A DNA stretch of 64,000 nucleotides from an uncultured Saprospiraceae bacterium (lineage in GTDB: Bacteria > Bacteroidota > Bacteroidia > Chitinophagales > Saprospiraceae), in contig CALLWB010000022.1 in assembly GCA_938016265.1 (NCBI GenBank), positions 21,652-85,651 of the forward strand, in the 5' to 3' direction. Numbering within the stretch: the stretch's first letter is position 1; the number at the start of each line of letters is the position of its first letter. Made by a program: the position numbers and the translations under genes. Positions 1-8,463 of this stretch are shown here, piece by piece. A model generated the notes under the pieces. The model did not search any database. It saw nothing but the letters and a program-made list of their open reading frames with translations, and had not been told where the DNA came from.

Positions 1-383
1 TTTTTAGAGGAGCAATATTGAGGGGTTTTTTGAAAAACTATTCTCCCCAGAAAGCCATCATGTGGTCCGCTTTTTTCTTTGGATTGGCGCACATGAACCC
101 CTGGCAGTTTATCGGTGCTTTTTTTGCTGGAATGCTGTTGGGATGGGTGTATTTGAAAACTAAATCACTGGTACCTTGTATACTGATTCATGCCGTGAAC
201 AATGGGTTTTCATTTTTGCTGATGTTTTATGTGGATGATATTGAAGAAACCTTTCGTTCCTTATTAGGTAATGACACGCAGTACTTATTGTTTTATCTAG
301 GAAGTTCAGCCATTTTCGTCGGCTGCATTTATTTTTTGAACAATTTATTTAATAAAATGAGCTCGACTGTACTTGACGGATGA
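1..383 (+). CDS. CPBP family intramembrane metalloprotease, 5'-truncated by window edge
   Basis: The reading frame is open to the left edge, so this is only the C-terminal part. The first codons translate as FRGAILRGFLK, which fits the end of the EExxFRG motif of CPBP (CAAX protease / bacteriocin-processing) proteases. The next motifs also fit: a helix with FFFGLAHMNPW, which carries the second catalytic His, and ILIHAVNNG, which carries the third conserved His/Asn. Three or four membrane helices follow and the protein ends at 383. Family members cleave prenylated or peptide substrates within the membrane; the substrate here cannot be inferred. The apparent TTG start at 18 lies inside the conserved motif, so it is not the real start. 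Confidence 0.85.
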   Translation, partial: FRGAILRGFLKNYSPQKAIMWSAFFFGLAHMNPWQFIGAFFAGMLLGWVYLKTKSLVPCILIHAVNNGFSFLLMFYVDDIEETFRSLLGNDTQYLLFYLGSSAIFVGCIYFLNNLFNKMSSTVLDG

Positions 384-562
384 TTTTTGCGGGTAGTTTA
401 ATATTAAATTATTGTTATCATTTTTGTTTTCATAATCCGGTTTAATATAAAATTGACTTACAAATAGTGCTTTACGCATTGGACATAATCAAATGACTGT
501 CAGATGTGTTATAGTCGAATATTTACAATTTTTATTAAGTGGTTTTTAGTGAAGAAATAGAC

Positions 563-570
563 TAATTTTG
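563..570 (+). promoter_or_regulatory. Bacteroidota-type -7 promoter element
   Basis: TAATTTTG matches the TAnnTTTG -7 consensus of Bacteroidota housekeeping promoters and lies 28 bases before the ATG at 599. A clear -33 TTTG is not visible at the expected spacing. Confidence 0.5.
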
Positions 571-598
571 TGTAATTAATCACTTCAAAACCTAAAAA

Positions 599-1705
599 AT
601 GAAAAACTTTCTACCCTTTCTTATTTTTCTATTTGCAAATTCGGTAAGTGTCAAGGCCGATGTGATCATTACTGGAATAGTTGATGGTACCTTGTCCGGT
701 GGTTTACCAAAAGCCATTGAACTTTATGTTTGCGATACGGAAGACCTAAGCAATTGGAGCCTTTGCAGATCGTCAAATGGTGGAGCCTTTGGAAGTGATT
801 TTACGCTTAGTGGAACCTACACGAATCAATATGTCTATCTTACAAATAATGCCGCTGGATTTGCTAGTATATTTGGATCTTTTGGCGATTTTGCAAACGT
901 TATTGTTTCTGGAAATATCAGTGGTAATGGCAATGACGGTTTTGCACTAAAAAATGCTGGAGGAACCGTCGTAGACATGGTTTGGGAAGCCAATTCAAGC
1001 AATTACTACCTGGACAGTTACGCTTACAGATTGAGCGGCACAGGGCCAAATCCCGTTTTTGACGCTGCAGAATGGGCTGCTCCTGGAAACAATATACTAG
1101 ATGGTTTGACTGCTGCTCAAATCGGCAGCGCTGTTCCTTTCGGAACCTACGCAAAAGCATTACTTTCTGTTGAGTTATTAGACTTCACTGCCACTCCAAA
1201 AACCAACAGTATTCAACTAGATTGGGTGACATTAAGCGAAAGCGATGCACATTCCTTCATCATAGAAAAAAGTACAGATGGGCTTACTTTCCGATCATCA
1301 GCCACCATTGCTGCAAATGGCAACAATACGCAACCCACCAACTACAAATGGGAAGACAAACGTCCTGAAATTGGAGCAAACTATTATCGGCTGAAAAGTA
1401 CGGATACAGACGGTAGTTTTATCTATTCAGATATTGTAGTTGCCAAATTTGAGGTTGAAGGCAACACGATGACTGTTCTTACTAATCTTTCTGAGCAAGC
1501 GATCTCCGTTTCCTTTTCTAAAGAAGCAGACAAGCCAGTTCAGTTGAGTATTTATCATTTGTCAGGTCAACTTGCACAGCAATCAACAATTCAAAATACG
1601 ACAGAAGTGGAAACGATTAATATAGCGGAACTTCCACAAGGGATGTATTTGATAACTGCGAAAATTGACGCTGAATTGATGACAAAGCAGTTTATGAAAT
1701 TCTAG
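599..1705 (+). CDS. Secreted lamin-tail-like protein with T9SS type A sorting domain
   Basis: The protein has 368 residues and a signal peptide (about residues 1-20, cleaved near VKA-DV). Residues 21-180 (VIITGIVDG.., AIELYV, NDGFALKN) look like a lamin tail domain, a beta-sandwich common in secreted bacterial proteins. Residues 190-285 (VELLDFTA, IQLDWVT, ANYYRLKSTDTDG) are the fibronectin-like segment that often precedes the tail of Bacteroidota surface proteins. The last 75 residues (LSIYHLSGQ, ELPQGMYLITAKI, KQFMKF) are a T9SS type A sorting domain, so the protein should cross the outer membrane by type IX secretion. No catalytic motif is visible, and adhesion or matrix binding is a guess. 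It appears monocistronic, with a promoter-like element at 563 and a hairpin at 1723 downstream. Confidence 0.85.
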   Translation: MKNFLPFLIFLFANSVSVKADVIITGIVDGTLSGGLPKAIELYVCDTEDLSNWSLCRSSNGGAFGSDFTLSGTYTNQYVYLTNNAAGFASIFGSFGDFANVIVSGNISGNGNDGFALKNAGGTVVDMVWEANSSNYYLDSYAYRLSGTGPNPVFDAAEWAAPGNNILDGLTAAQIGSAVPFGTYAKALLSVELLDFTATPKTNSIQLDWVTLSESDAHSFIIEKSTDGLTFRSSATIAANGNNTQPTNYKWEDKRPEIGANYYRLKSTDTDGSFIYSDIVVAKFEVEGNTMTVLTNLSEQAISVSFSKEADKPVQLSIYHLSGQLAQQSTIQNTTEVETINIAELPQGMYLITAKIDAELMTKQFMKF

Positions 1706-1722
1706 AATTTAAAACCAGTAGG

Positions 1723-1780
1723 CGAGAAGAGAGATTGAATAACGAACTCCTAGTTCGGAAAGGGACGATCTCTCTTCTCG
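1723..1780 (+). terminator. Two-tier stem-loop between surface protein and sigma factor gene
   Basis: Perfect 13-base inverted repeats at 1723-1735 (cgagaagagagat) and 1768-1780 enclose a second hairpin, 1743-1748 (cgaact) with 1752-1757. T-rich sequence appears only from 1807, so it may be a weak terminator of the upstream gene or a structured leader of the sigma factor gene at 1885. Confidence 0.45.
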
Positions 1781-1884
1781 CAGCGTTAAAAACCTGAATT
1801 GTAAACTTTTTTTTATTTTTTTTTGTTAATTCTGTAACCTCACCTAACCAACGAACCACTATTAAAATAAAAAAGAAATTATTT

Positions 1885-2562
1885 ATGAATAATTCAGCCA
1901 CTTTAGTAAACCGTTTTTTGGAGGGAGATAAGACCGCATTTGACCAACTGATTGCCAATCATTATGGTTATTGCCTGGCCAAGGCAACTTATATTGTCAA
2001 GGACCAAGAACTAGCAAAGGATTTGACGCAGGACGCATTGATTCAAGCGTTCACAAACATAGAAAAGCTGAAAGATACAAGTGCTTTTAAGGCTTGGCTA
2101 GGAGGAATTGTACGCAATGTTTGCAACAGTTATCTAAGATCGAATAAAATCTATACCAAAACATTAGATGACGAACCGCAGCACCTGTCAGACAATGGCC
2201 ATTCTGAAGAGGAAGAACAGCGCACCTCTCTACAGTACAGACTACAATCTGCCATCAACAAACTAAAAAACAATCAAAAGGAAGTTGTCAATGCGTTCTA
2301 TTTTGAAGGAAAAACGATAGAAGAAATTGCAACCCTTAAAGACATAAATATCAGTACGGTAAAAGTTCGTTTATTTAGAGCCCGTAAGCAATTGCGCACG
2401 CTAATGAATATTACCAACTGTTGCAGTGCAGGAGACAATTTGATGAATGGACATGTTTATGTTTGGCATAAAAACAGCCATCTAATTGGGAATCCATTGG
2501 TTTGGAATCCAGAAAAATATGAGGTGTTACTTCGGTCCAATCACCAGGTATGCTATTCTTAA
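1885..2562 (+). CDS. RNA polymerase sigma factor, ECF subfamily, with unusual C-terminal tail
   Basis: The protein has 225 residues. Residues 1-75 carry region 2 (AFDQLIANHYGYC, LAKDLTQDALIQAFTNI, FKAWLGGIVRNVCNSYLR). Residues 110-172 carry region 4 (LKNNQKEVVNAFYFEGKTI, ISTVKVRLFRARKQLRTLM), the helix-turn-helix that reads the -35 element. ECF factors usually end just after this helix, at 160-190 residues. This one continues for about 50 residues with CC and a terminal CYS and no family I recognise. No anti-sigma factor gene adjoins it, so control may lie elsewhere or in the tail. The next gene is convergent. Confidence 0.9.
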   Translation: MNNSATLVNRFLEGDKTAFDQLIANHYGYCLAKATYIVKDQELAKDLTQDALIQAFTNIEKLKDTSAFKAWLGGIVRNVCNSYLRSNKIYTKTLDDEPQHLSDNGHSEEEEQRTSLQYRLQSAINKLKNNQKEVVNAFYFEGKTIEEIATLKDINISTVKVRLFRARKQLRTLMNITNCCSAGDNLMNGHVYVWHKNSHLIGNPLVWNPEKYEVLLRSNHQVCYS

Positions 2563-2602
2563 ACCGACATCTTTATTCTGTTAGAACTTTTCATGGGGGA
2601 AA

Positions 2603-3358
2603 TTAATTGTAGTCAATAATAGTTTGTCGCATAATAAATCCCTCTTCCGCCTTTTCTTCCCAAGGGATGTCCGGATAACATTGTACGAATTCACATTGGC
2701 TATCAAATATTTTCATTTCTTTTTCCACCAAACCAACTCCTTTGGCATAGGTTTCCTTTGCAAATCTTCGTTCTATCGCATTGTTTTCATCTGCTTGTAT
2801 GATCGTCAGTGTAGAATCGAAATCAAAACCTCCTATGTATTTAAATAGATCCACCTCCTGATATTCGTAAGCCCAGTACTTGAAAGGCTGGAGAGATTCG
2901 CCTGCTACAGAGATGGTTGTTAACTCATCAATAAAGGCATTCCCATCCCATGGAATTCCATTTTCATTTATTGGAAAAATCATTTTTATAAATCGGTAAT
3001 TTTCTTCTACCCGATGTGCCTGATTGTTTTCAATATGGGTCACCCAAACGTCTTTTACCCTCCAGGGCGAACTGGAGTTTGTTCGTTCAAAACGTTCTAT
3101 TTTAAATACCTCATTGCCCGAACCATCAATATAAGAATCTACAATTTCTTCCTTTAATTGAGAAGAACGGATTTGTGGAATTATTTCTCCTTCCTGATTT
3201 CGGCTATAAACTGTTGAGTCCACATTATAAACTAAGTATTTTCCTACTTCGAGTGGGAAATACTCATATCCATAGTCCAATGTTAAGTCCGAATTTTTCG
3301 TACAAGATGCTAGCAAACAAATTATAAAAAACGTAATATTTTTCAATAGGGTATTCAT
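2603..3358 (-). CDS. Hypothetical lipoprotein, paralogue of the gene at 7529
   Basis: The protein has 251 residues. The N-terminus is a lipoprotein signal with lipobox LLASC (Cys 19), so it is a predicted membrane-anchored lipoprotein. The rest is soluble, begins DYGYEYFPLEVGKYLVYNVD and ends GFIMRQTIIDYN. It aligns over its whole length with the lipoprotein at 7529-8293: shared stretches include RVEENxRFIK, FDSTLT, ETYAKGVGL, WEEKAE and the C-terminus. I do not recognise a characterised family; the FPLxxxKYxVYxVDS opening is frequent in Bacteroidota lipoproteins of unknown role. It converges with the sigma factor gene and diverges from the adhesin gene at 3715. Confidence 0.8.
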   Translation of the reverse strand: MNTLLKNITFFIICLLASCTKNSDLTLDYGYEYFPLEVGKYLVYNVDSTVYSRNQEGEIIPQIRSSQLKEEIVDSYIDGSGNEVFKIERFERTNSSSPWRVKDVWVTHIENNQAHRVEENYRFIKMIFPINENGIPWDGNAFIDELTTISVAGESLQPFKYWAYEYQEVDLFKYIGGFDFDSTLTIIQADENNAIERRFAKETYAKGVGLVEKEMKIFDSQCEFVQCYPDIPWEEKAEEGFIMRQTIIDYN

Positions 3359-3714
3359 AGGTAATTAAGAATTTGTTAACATAAGTTATAATTCTTCAAA
3401 CGTAAGAAGTAAAAAAAAATTGCCTTTTTTTAAGTAGAATTATTTTTTTAATTTTTCTATAAAAACGCTTAGAATAAAGTCCTAATTACCAACAAAATAC
3501 CGTCTGATCAAATTACTAATTAACAGTTTATATACTGTAGGATTTCATATTGCTCCCCATTTCATATCACAAACAACTATATTCTGTAGTAAGAACTAGT
3601 CGAAGTATTACAAAAAGAAGACAAAACATATTTGGATGTGGGTATTATGAATATTAACTTCGTTAAGTTTTTTTTAACTAAAACCAATTTAATTATACTA
3701 AAACTTACTCTTAC
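3359..3714. other. AT-rich divergent intergenic region, no gene seen
   Basis: These 356 bases separate the divergent lipoprotein (3358) and adhesin (3715) genes and must hold both promoters. They are very AT-rich with homopolymer runs. I see a small hairpin (gttaa/ttaac, 3662-3678) close to the adhesin start but no exact TAnnTTTG element and no credible coding frame. Confidence 0.4.
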
Positions 3715-6700
3715 ATGAAAAATCTTACTAAATTATTATTTCTTTTACTCATTGGGATAGCTCCATATACACTAGCTGCTCAATGTAATTACGTGCTTGT
3801 CATGCAGGATTCCTGGGGTGATGGATGGAATGGTGGATTCATCGATGTCAGCGTTGCTGGAGTAGTGACGACCTACACATTTGATGCTACCGTTGGAACA
3901 CCACTTGGTGATGAGTGGATTGTACCAATTGCTGTTAATCCAGCAGACGTAATCACCCTTACAGTAACGAATGGCCAGTACCCTACAGAACAAGCCTATG
4001 AACTTAGAGATGCAACAGGAACTGTTGTGCACTCAGACGGATCGGTACCTTGTATCGGTTGCAGTATGGACGATGCATTAAACCCTCCAGCTACAGGCTT
4101 GGTTTACACAGGAGCAGCAGCATGTCCAGCGTGTATGCAACCTGCTGCGACTGCAACAGTTGTACCTGACTGCGCTAACAGTCAGTTTACAGTAAATGTT
4201 GCCGTTACTAGTTTAGGTGATGCAACATCATTAGCTTTGAATTCTGATTTAAATGGATTAGAAGCTACTATTACTGCAACAGGAACAACTACTTTAGGAC
4301 CATATCCAAGTGGAACTTCACTAGTTTATACCTTTGTACATAATGTAGATACACAGTGTAACTTAACATTGCCTACCACCGCCTTCACTTGCCCTCCGGT
4401 AAATGATGATTGTTCTTCTCCTACAACTCTTGTAGATGGTGTTGCTGTCTCTTCTACAAATGTAGCAGGTACAGTTAGTCCCGCTGAGTTTGATGGAACT
4501 ACTGGTATTCTAGCAGTTTGTAATCCTCCTGCAGGTTTTTCAATTGAAAATGCTGTTTGGTTTACATTTACTATAGCAACTGCAAGCACTTATGAATTTG
4601 AAATGGTAGCTACATGCGCCTTATCCATGGCTATTTATGAAACTTCAAATGTAAGTTGTACTGCAATAGCAAATAGCAATCTTACTGTAGGAGAATGTGC
4701 GGCTTTCGCTGGAGGAGGAGATGCAGCAAGTTTTGCATTAACTCCTGGAACTTACTACGCTATTGTAGATGGTAGTGGAGGCCAGGAATGTCCGTTCTCA
4801 CTTAAATATTCACAGTTTGTTCCTCAAACGGTTTGTTCTGTTAGCGATTTAGCTGCTCCAGGTACAACAGCAGTTTGCCCTGGTGGTTCATTTGACGTAG
4901 CAACTTTAGGAGTTGACACAATTCCTAACTCACCTACCCAAGGAGGATTGGGCTGGGTATTTTCGGATGCTTCTGGTGGTACAGGTGCCCTTGGTGGTAC
5001 TTTTATTTTAACAGGGGTTTCTTCAATGGAAACTTACGATGAAGATTTAAATGGTGTACTAAGTGGTAATAATTTCCCTGTGTTTTCTGGCACATGGGTA
5101 GTTTATTCTGCTATATATTCAGATCCTTCTGATACTTTTGGTTCTATCTGTAGTGTCTCTTCTGATTCTCTAATTGTAAACTTCCTTACTGCTGCTCCTT
5201 CTGCAGGTACAATGGCAGGTGGCGGCAATGCATGTTATGATGCTACATTAACTGCAACTGTTGGTACACCAGCAACTGTTCCAGCAGGTACCGATCAATA
5301 CTATGCATTGACACAAGGATCTGGTTTAACAATTGTAGCGTTGAGCACTACTCCAACTTTTGACTTATCGACTATTGACTTTACCACTTTGGGAGTACCT
5401 GATTGTGGATTGTTTACTATACATTCTGCAGTTGTAGATGCTGGTTTTGATGTTACTACTATTGTTCCTGGTACTACAACAGGGTTAGATATCGTAGGAT
5501 TAATTTCTGCAGGTACTTTATGTGGAGCGTTAGATGCTCCTGGTGCTTCGTTTAATGTTGCTTGTACACCAGTTGCCATTACAGCTACTTCTACTCCAGA
5601 AGCTTGTGGAGGCTTAGACGGTACAGCAACTGCTAGTGGTGCAGTTACTTATGTTTGGAATACGGGAGCAACTGGTGCGACACTTATGGGTGTTGCTGCA
5701 GGAACTTATTCTGTGGTAGGAACAGACGCAGGTGGATGTACTGGATCAGCTTCAGTCACTGTTGGTAGTGCTGGAGGACCAAATGCTACAGCTACTTCTG
5801 CTAATGTAACTTGTGCAGGTGATGCTGATGGTTCAGTGACAATTACTGTAAGTGGAGGTGCAACACCTTATACGTACGCATGGTCAAATGGTGCAATCAC
5901 ACAAAACTTGATGGGAGTAGCAGGAGGTTCTTATAGCTGCACTGTTTCTGATGCAAGTGGATGTGCCTTCGTTGTTGCTCCAGTAACTATAACTGAGCCT
6001 GCAACTTTAGGATACACTATCGATGTTGCTGTTATTCAGCTTCCTTGTGCTGGTTCTAACGCAGGAGCAATTGGAATTACTACAACTGGTGGAACAGCTC
6101 CATATACCTATTTATGGTCAAATGGTGCAACTTCAGAGGATGTTTCTGGTCTTACTGCTGGGACTTATTCTGGTACTATTACGGATGCTAACGGATGTAC
6201 GCTTGCTTCACCTTCTATTCCTGTTACTGAGCCTATGGCTTTAGGATATAACATTGACGCTGCGGTTATTCAGCTTGCTTGTAAAGGTGATGCAACAGGA
6301 TTGATTGCTATTACAACAACTGGTGGAACTGCGCCTTACACTTATGCATGGTCAAATGGTGCAACTTCAGAAGATGTTTCTGGCCTTACTGCCGGAACTT
6401 ACTCTGGTACTATCACGGATGCTAACGGATGTATGCTTGCTTCTCCTTCTATCCCTGTTACTGAGCCTGCAATGGCCTTAGTATTAACGTTGGATGGCGT
6501 AGTTGATGAAAATGGTGGTGATGGTAGCGGTGCTGTCAATATTACTGTTACAGGTGGTGAAGCGCCTTATACTTATGCATGGAGTAATGGAGAAATGACT
6601 GAAGATATCGCAGGTTTGTCTATGGATGACTATTTTGTTACGTTGACGGATGATAATGGTTGTGAAATCATTGGTGGTCCTTATTCGGTTGGTGATTTCG

Positions 6701-6975
6701 TAAATACTGAAGATATTGAAGGATTGAACTCACTTACTGTTCAGCCAAATCCAACATCTGATATGGTATTTATCCAACTTGGATTGGACAAAGCGATGGA
6801 TGTAGAAATGGACATTTACTCTGTTTCTGGCCAACGTCTTGCTAGCTATGCAGATGGCAACATTGTTGAAAAACAATATGAACTTAACCTAGGAAACTAT
6901 CCTACAGGAGTTTATTTTGCTAAGTTTACAATCAATAACCAAGTTATTACACGCAGAATTGTTGTGTTGAAATAA
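3715..6975 (+). CDS. Large secreted adhesin-like protein with SprB repeats and T9SS type A tail
   Basis: The protein has 1086 residues and a signal peptide (about 1-21, cleaved after LAA). The N-terminal part has a MQDSWGDGWNGGFIDV motif common in secreted Bacteroidota proteins. Residues about 230-370 form a beta-rich domain (AVWFTFTIATASTYEFEM). From about residue 620 there are five SprB-type repeats (core GG.APYTYAWSNG, then DVSGLTAGTYSGTITDANGC). Repeats three and four are nearly identical in protein and very similar in DNA (about 6060-6240 and 6290-6470), implying recent duplication. The last 80 residues (LTVQPNPTSD, MDIYSVSGQRL, YPTGVYFAKFTI) are a T9SS type A sorting domain. SprB is a gliding adhesin in Flavobacterium; adhesion here is inference. 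A strong terminator follows. Confidence 0.9.
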   Translation: MKNLTKLLFLLLIGIAPYTLAAQCNYVLVMQDSWGDGWNGGFIDVSVAGVVTTYTFDATVGTPLGDEWIVPIAVNPADVITLTVTNGQYPTEQAYELRDATGTVVHSDGSVPCIGCSMDDALNPPATGLVYTGAAACPACMQPAATATVVPDCANSQFTVNVAVTSLGDATSLALNSDLNGLEATITATGTTTLGPYPSGTSLVYTFVHNVDTQCNLTLPTTAFTCPPVNDDCSSPTTLVDGVAVSSTNVAGTVSPAEFDGTTGILAVCNPPAGFSIENAVWFTFTIATASTYEFEMVATCALSMAIYETSNVSCTAIANSNLTVGECAAFAGGGDAASFALTPGTYYAIVDGSGGQECPFSLKYSQFVPQTVCSVSDLAAPGTTAVCPGGSFDVATLGVDTIPNSPTQGGLGWVFSDASGGTGALGGTFILTGVSSMETYDEDLNGVLSGNNFPVFSGTWVVYSAIYSDPSDTFGSICSVSSDSLIVNFLTAAPSAGTMAGGGNACYDATLTATVGTPATVPAGTDQYYALTQGSGLTIVALSTTPTFDLSTIDFTTLGVPDCGLFTIHSAVVDAGFDVTTIVPGTTTGLDIVGLISAGTLCGALDAPGASFNVACTPVAITATSTPEACGGLDGTATASGAVTYVWNTGATGATLMGVAAGTYSVVGTDAGGCTGSASVTVGSAGGPNATATSANVTCAGDADGSVTITVSGGATPYTYAWSNGAITQNLMGVAGGSYSCTVSDASGCAFVVAPVTITEPATLGYTIDVAVIQLPCAGSNAGAIGITTTGGTAPYTYLWSNGATSEDVSGLTAGTYSGTITDANGCTLASPSIPVTEPMALGYNIDAAVIQLACKGDATGLIAITTTGGTAPYTYAWSNGATSEDVSGLTAGTYSGTITDANGCMLASPSIPVTEPAMALVLTLDGVVDENGGDGSGAVNITVTGGEAPYTYAWSNGEMTEDIAGLSMDDYFVTLTDDNGCEIIGGPYSVGDFVNTEDIEGLNSLTVQPNPTSDMVFIQLGLDKAMDVEMDIYSVSGQRLASYADGNIVEKQYELNLGNYPTGVYFAKFTINNQVITRRIVVLK

Positions 6976-6995
6976 GTTGGAAAGAATTTGATATA

Positions 6996-7034
6996 AAAAG
7001 CTCCTTGCCGTTTCTGGCAAGGGGCTTTTTTTTT
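6996..7034 (+). terminator. Rho-independent terminator of the SprB-repeat gene
   Basis: The stem ccttgcc (7003-7009) pairs with ggcaagg (7016-7022) around a six-base loop. It is extended by aaaagc/gctttt flanks and followed by a run of nine T. Confidence 0.92.
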
Positions 7035-7528
7035 GTTTGGAGTATATGGACTCATTCTACTTTACAAAACGGATTGTAGAGGCATAGAGATTCCTTCCTG
7101 ATCTCGATGAGTTTTTTAAGGGCAGTTCAAAAAGGAAAGTTTTTTAAGGGCAGTTCAAAAAGGAAAGAAACCGAGACGATGGCTTCAACTGTGCGATTCA
7201 TCCAAAAAGGAAAGGAACCGCGACAGCGGGTACTACAGGAGACGATATAACCTATTTACCATTAACAGAATATCCAATAATTCAATTGATGGCGCTACCT
7301 GAACGATCGCGATGAGTTTAAAAAAGAAAAACCCACGATGGCGGGCGGGTATATATAGAAGAATGGATTCTGCAATTAACCAACAAAATCAACCAGTAGA
7401 GGGCAATGATTTGTCCCTACGCCTAACTGAAACAACTAAGTAAAGTAAGATTTGAGAGACGCATACTCTCCTAGACCAATTGCGACGTTAAACCATTAAC
7501 TTAATAACCAAATAACTTAGATAACCAA
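7035..7528. other. Gene-free region with degenerate repeats
   Basis: About 490 bases lie between the adhesin terminator and the end of the minus-strand lipoprotein gene. No credible frame is visible. The region holds a 28-base tandem duplication (7111-7166) and two copies of a 15-base word differing at one position (gatctcgatgagttt at 7100, gatcgcgatgagttt at 7305). Each copy is followed by an A/G-rich stretch and an acgatgg word, as if an older repeat unit had decayed. The segment at 7493-7530 belongs to the TAAC-rich repeats also seen near 39.7, 57.4 and 60.5 kb. Confidence 0.5.
7111..7166. repeat. Perfect 28-bp tandem duplication
   Basis: Bases 7111-7138 and 7139-7166 are identical (both begin gttttttaagggcagttc). 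A third, partial and diverged copy of the aaaaaggaaag part is at about 7203-7214. Confidence 0.9.
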
Positions 7529-8293
7529 TTAGTTGTGGTCGATAATGGTTTGTTTTACGATAAACCCCTTTTCTGCTTTTTCTTCCCAATCTTCTCCTGC
7601 ACAATTAGAGATGCATTGGGTATCTAAGATTTTCATTTCTTTGTAGATTAGGCCGACGCCTTTGGCATAGGTTTCTGCGGAGTACCTCAATTCGATTAGA
7701 TTTTCTTCACTTGCCTGTACGACGGTAAGGGTAGAGTCGAATGCAAGACTACCAAGCTCTCGATACTCATCAACTTCCGAATATTCATACAACCAATTTT
7801 TGAAAATGACGACGCTTTCTCCAGCCACGGTTACTATTGTATTAGGATCGATGAAAGAATTACCATTCCATGGAGTAGTTTCCAGACTGACAGGGAAAAT
7901 TAATTTGATAAATCTAAGATTTTCTTCTACCCGTTGGGCTTGATTGTTGGTTAATTGCGCTACCCAAATATCCTTAACTTCCCATCCTACACTTGCATTC
8001 CGCAGTTCTGACCTTTCTACCAGGTAGACTTGTCGATTTTGGTTATCAAAAAGCGTATCGGTTATCGTTTCCTTCAGTTTAAAGGAAACTGTATCAATGA
8101 CGGTAATGTTTCCTACATTATCATAAATAATAGAGTCCACATCGTAAACCCAATATTTGTTGAGTTCAAGAGGAAAATAGTTCTCTCCAAAATCAAGATC
8201 AGATTCTGGTGAATATTTATTACAAGACGATAACCCCAATAATACAAGAGATAGGAGGCTTAAAATTGCAAATATTTGGCTGAATTTGTTCAT
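7529..8293 (-). CDS. Hypothetical lipoprotein, paralogue of the gene at 2603
   Basis: The protein has 254 residues, with a hydrophobic N-terminus and lipobox LGLSSC (Cys 24), so it is a predicted lipoprotein. The body starts DFGENYFPLELNKYWVYDVD and ends GFIVKQTIIDHN, and it matches the lipoprotein at 2603-3358 end to end. The N-terminal third is the most diverged, and RVEENLRFIKLIFP, AFDSTLTVVQA and ETYAKGVGLIYKEMKI are the best conserved. Two Cys pairs differ in position between the paralogues. No function is recognised. Both copies are on the minus strand on either side of the SprB-repeat gene, which suggests a segmental duplication or a functional link to that surface protein. Confidence 0.8.
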   Translation of the reverse strand: MNKFSQIFAILSLLSLVLLGLSSCNKYSPESDLDFGENYFPLELNKYWVYDVDSIIYDNVGNITVIDTVSFKLKETITDTLFDNQNRQVYLVERSELRNASVGWEVKDIWVAQLTNNQAQRVEENLRFIKLIFPVSLETTPWNGNSFIDPNTIVTVAGESVVIFKNWLYEYSEVDEYRELGSLAFDSTLTVVQASEENLIELRYSAETYAKGVGLIYKEMKILDTQCISNCAGEDWEEKAEKGFIVKQTIIDHN

Positions 8294-8463
8294 CTAATTG
8301 TGTTCCTTTTAATTTGGTAGCGAAAATAAGAGAAAAACATTGGTTTAGTATATTTATTCAAATAGAATTTACCTAAATATTTTTAACCGTGCCTCTAGTA
8401 TTAACGTGTTATCTAGCAAATATTATACCTCTTTACAATAAAAAAGATTCATTTTTTGATAAT

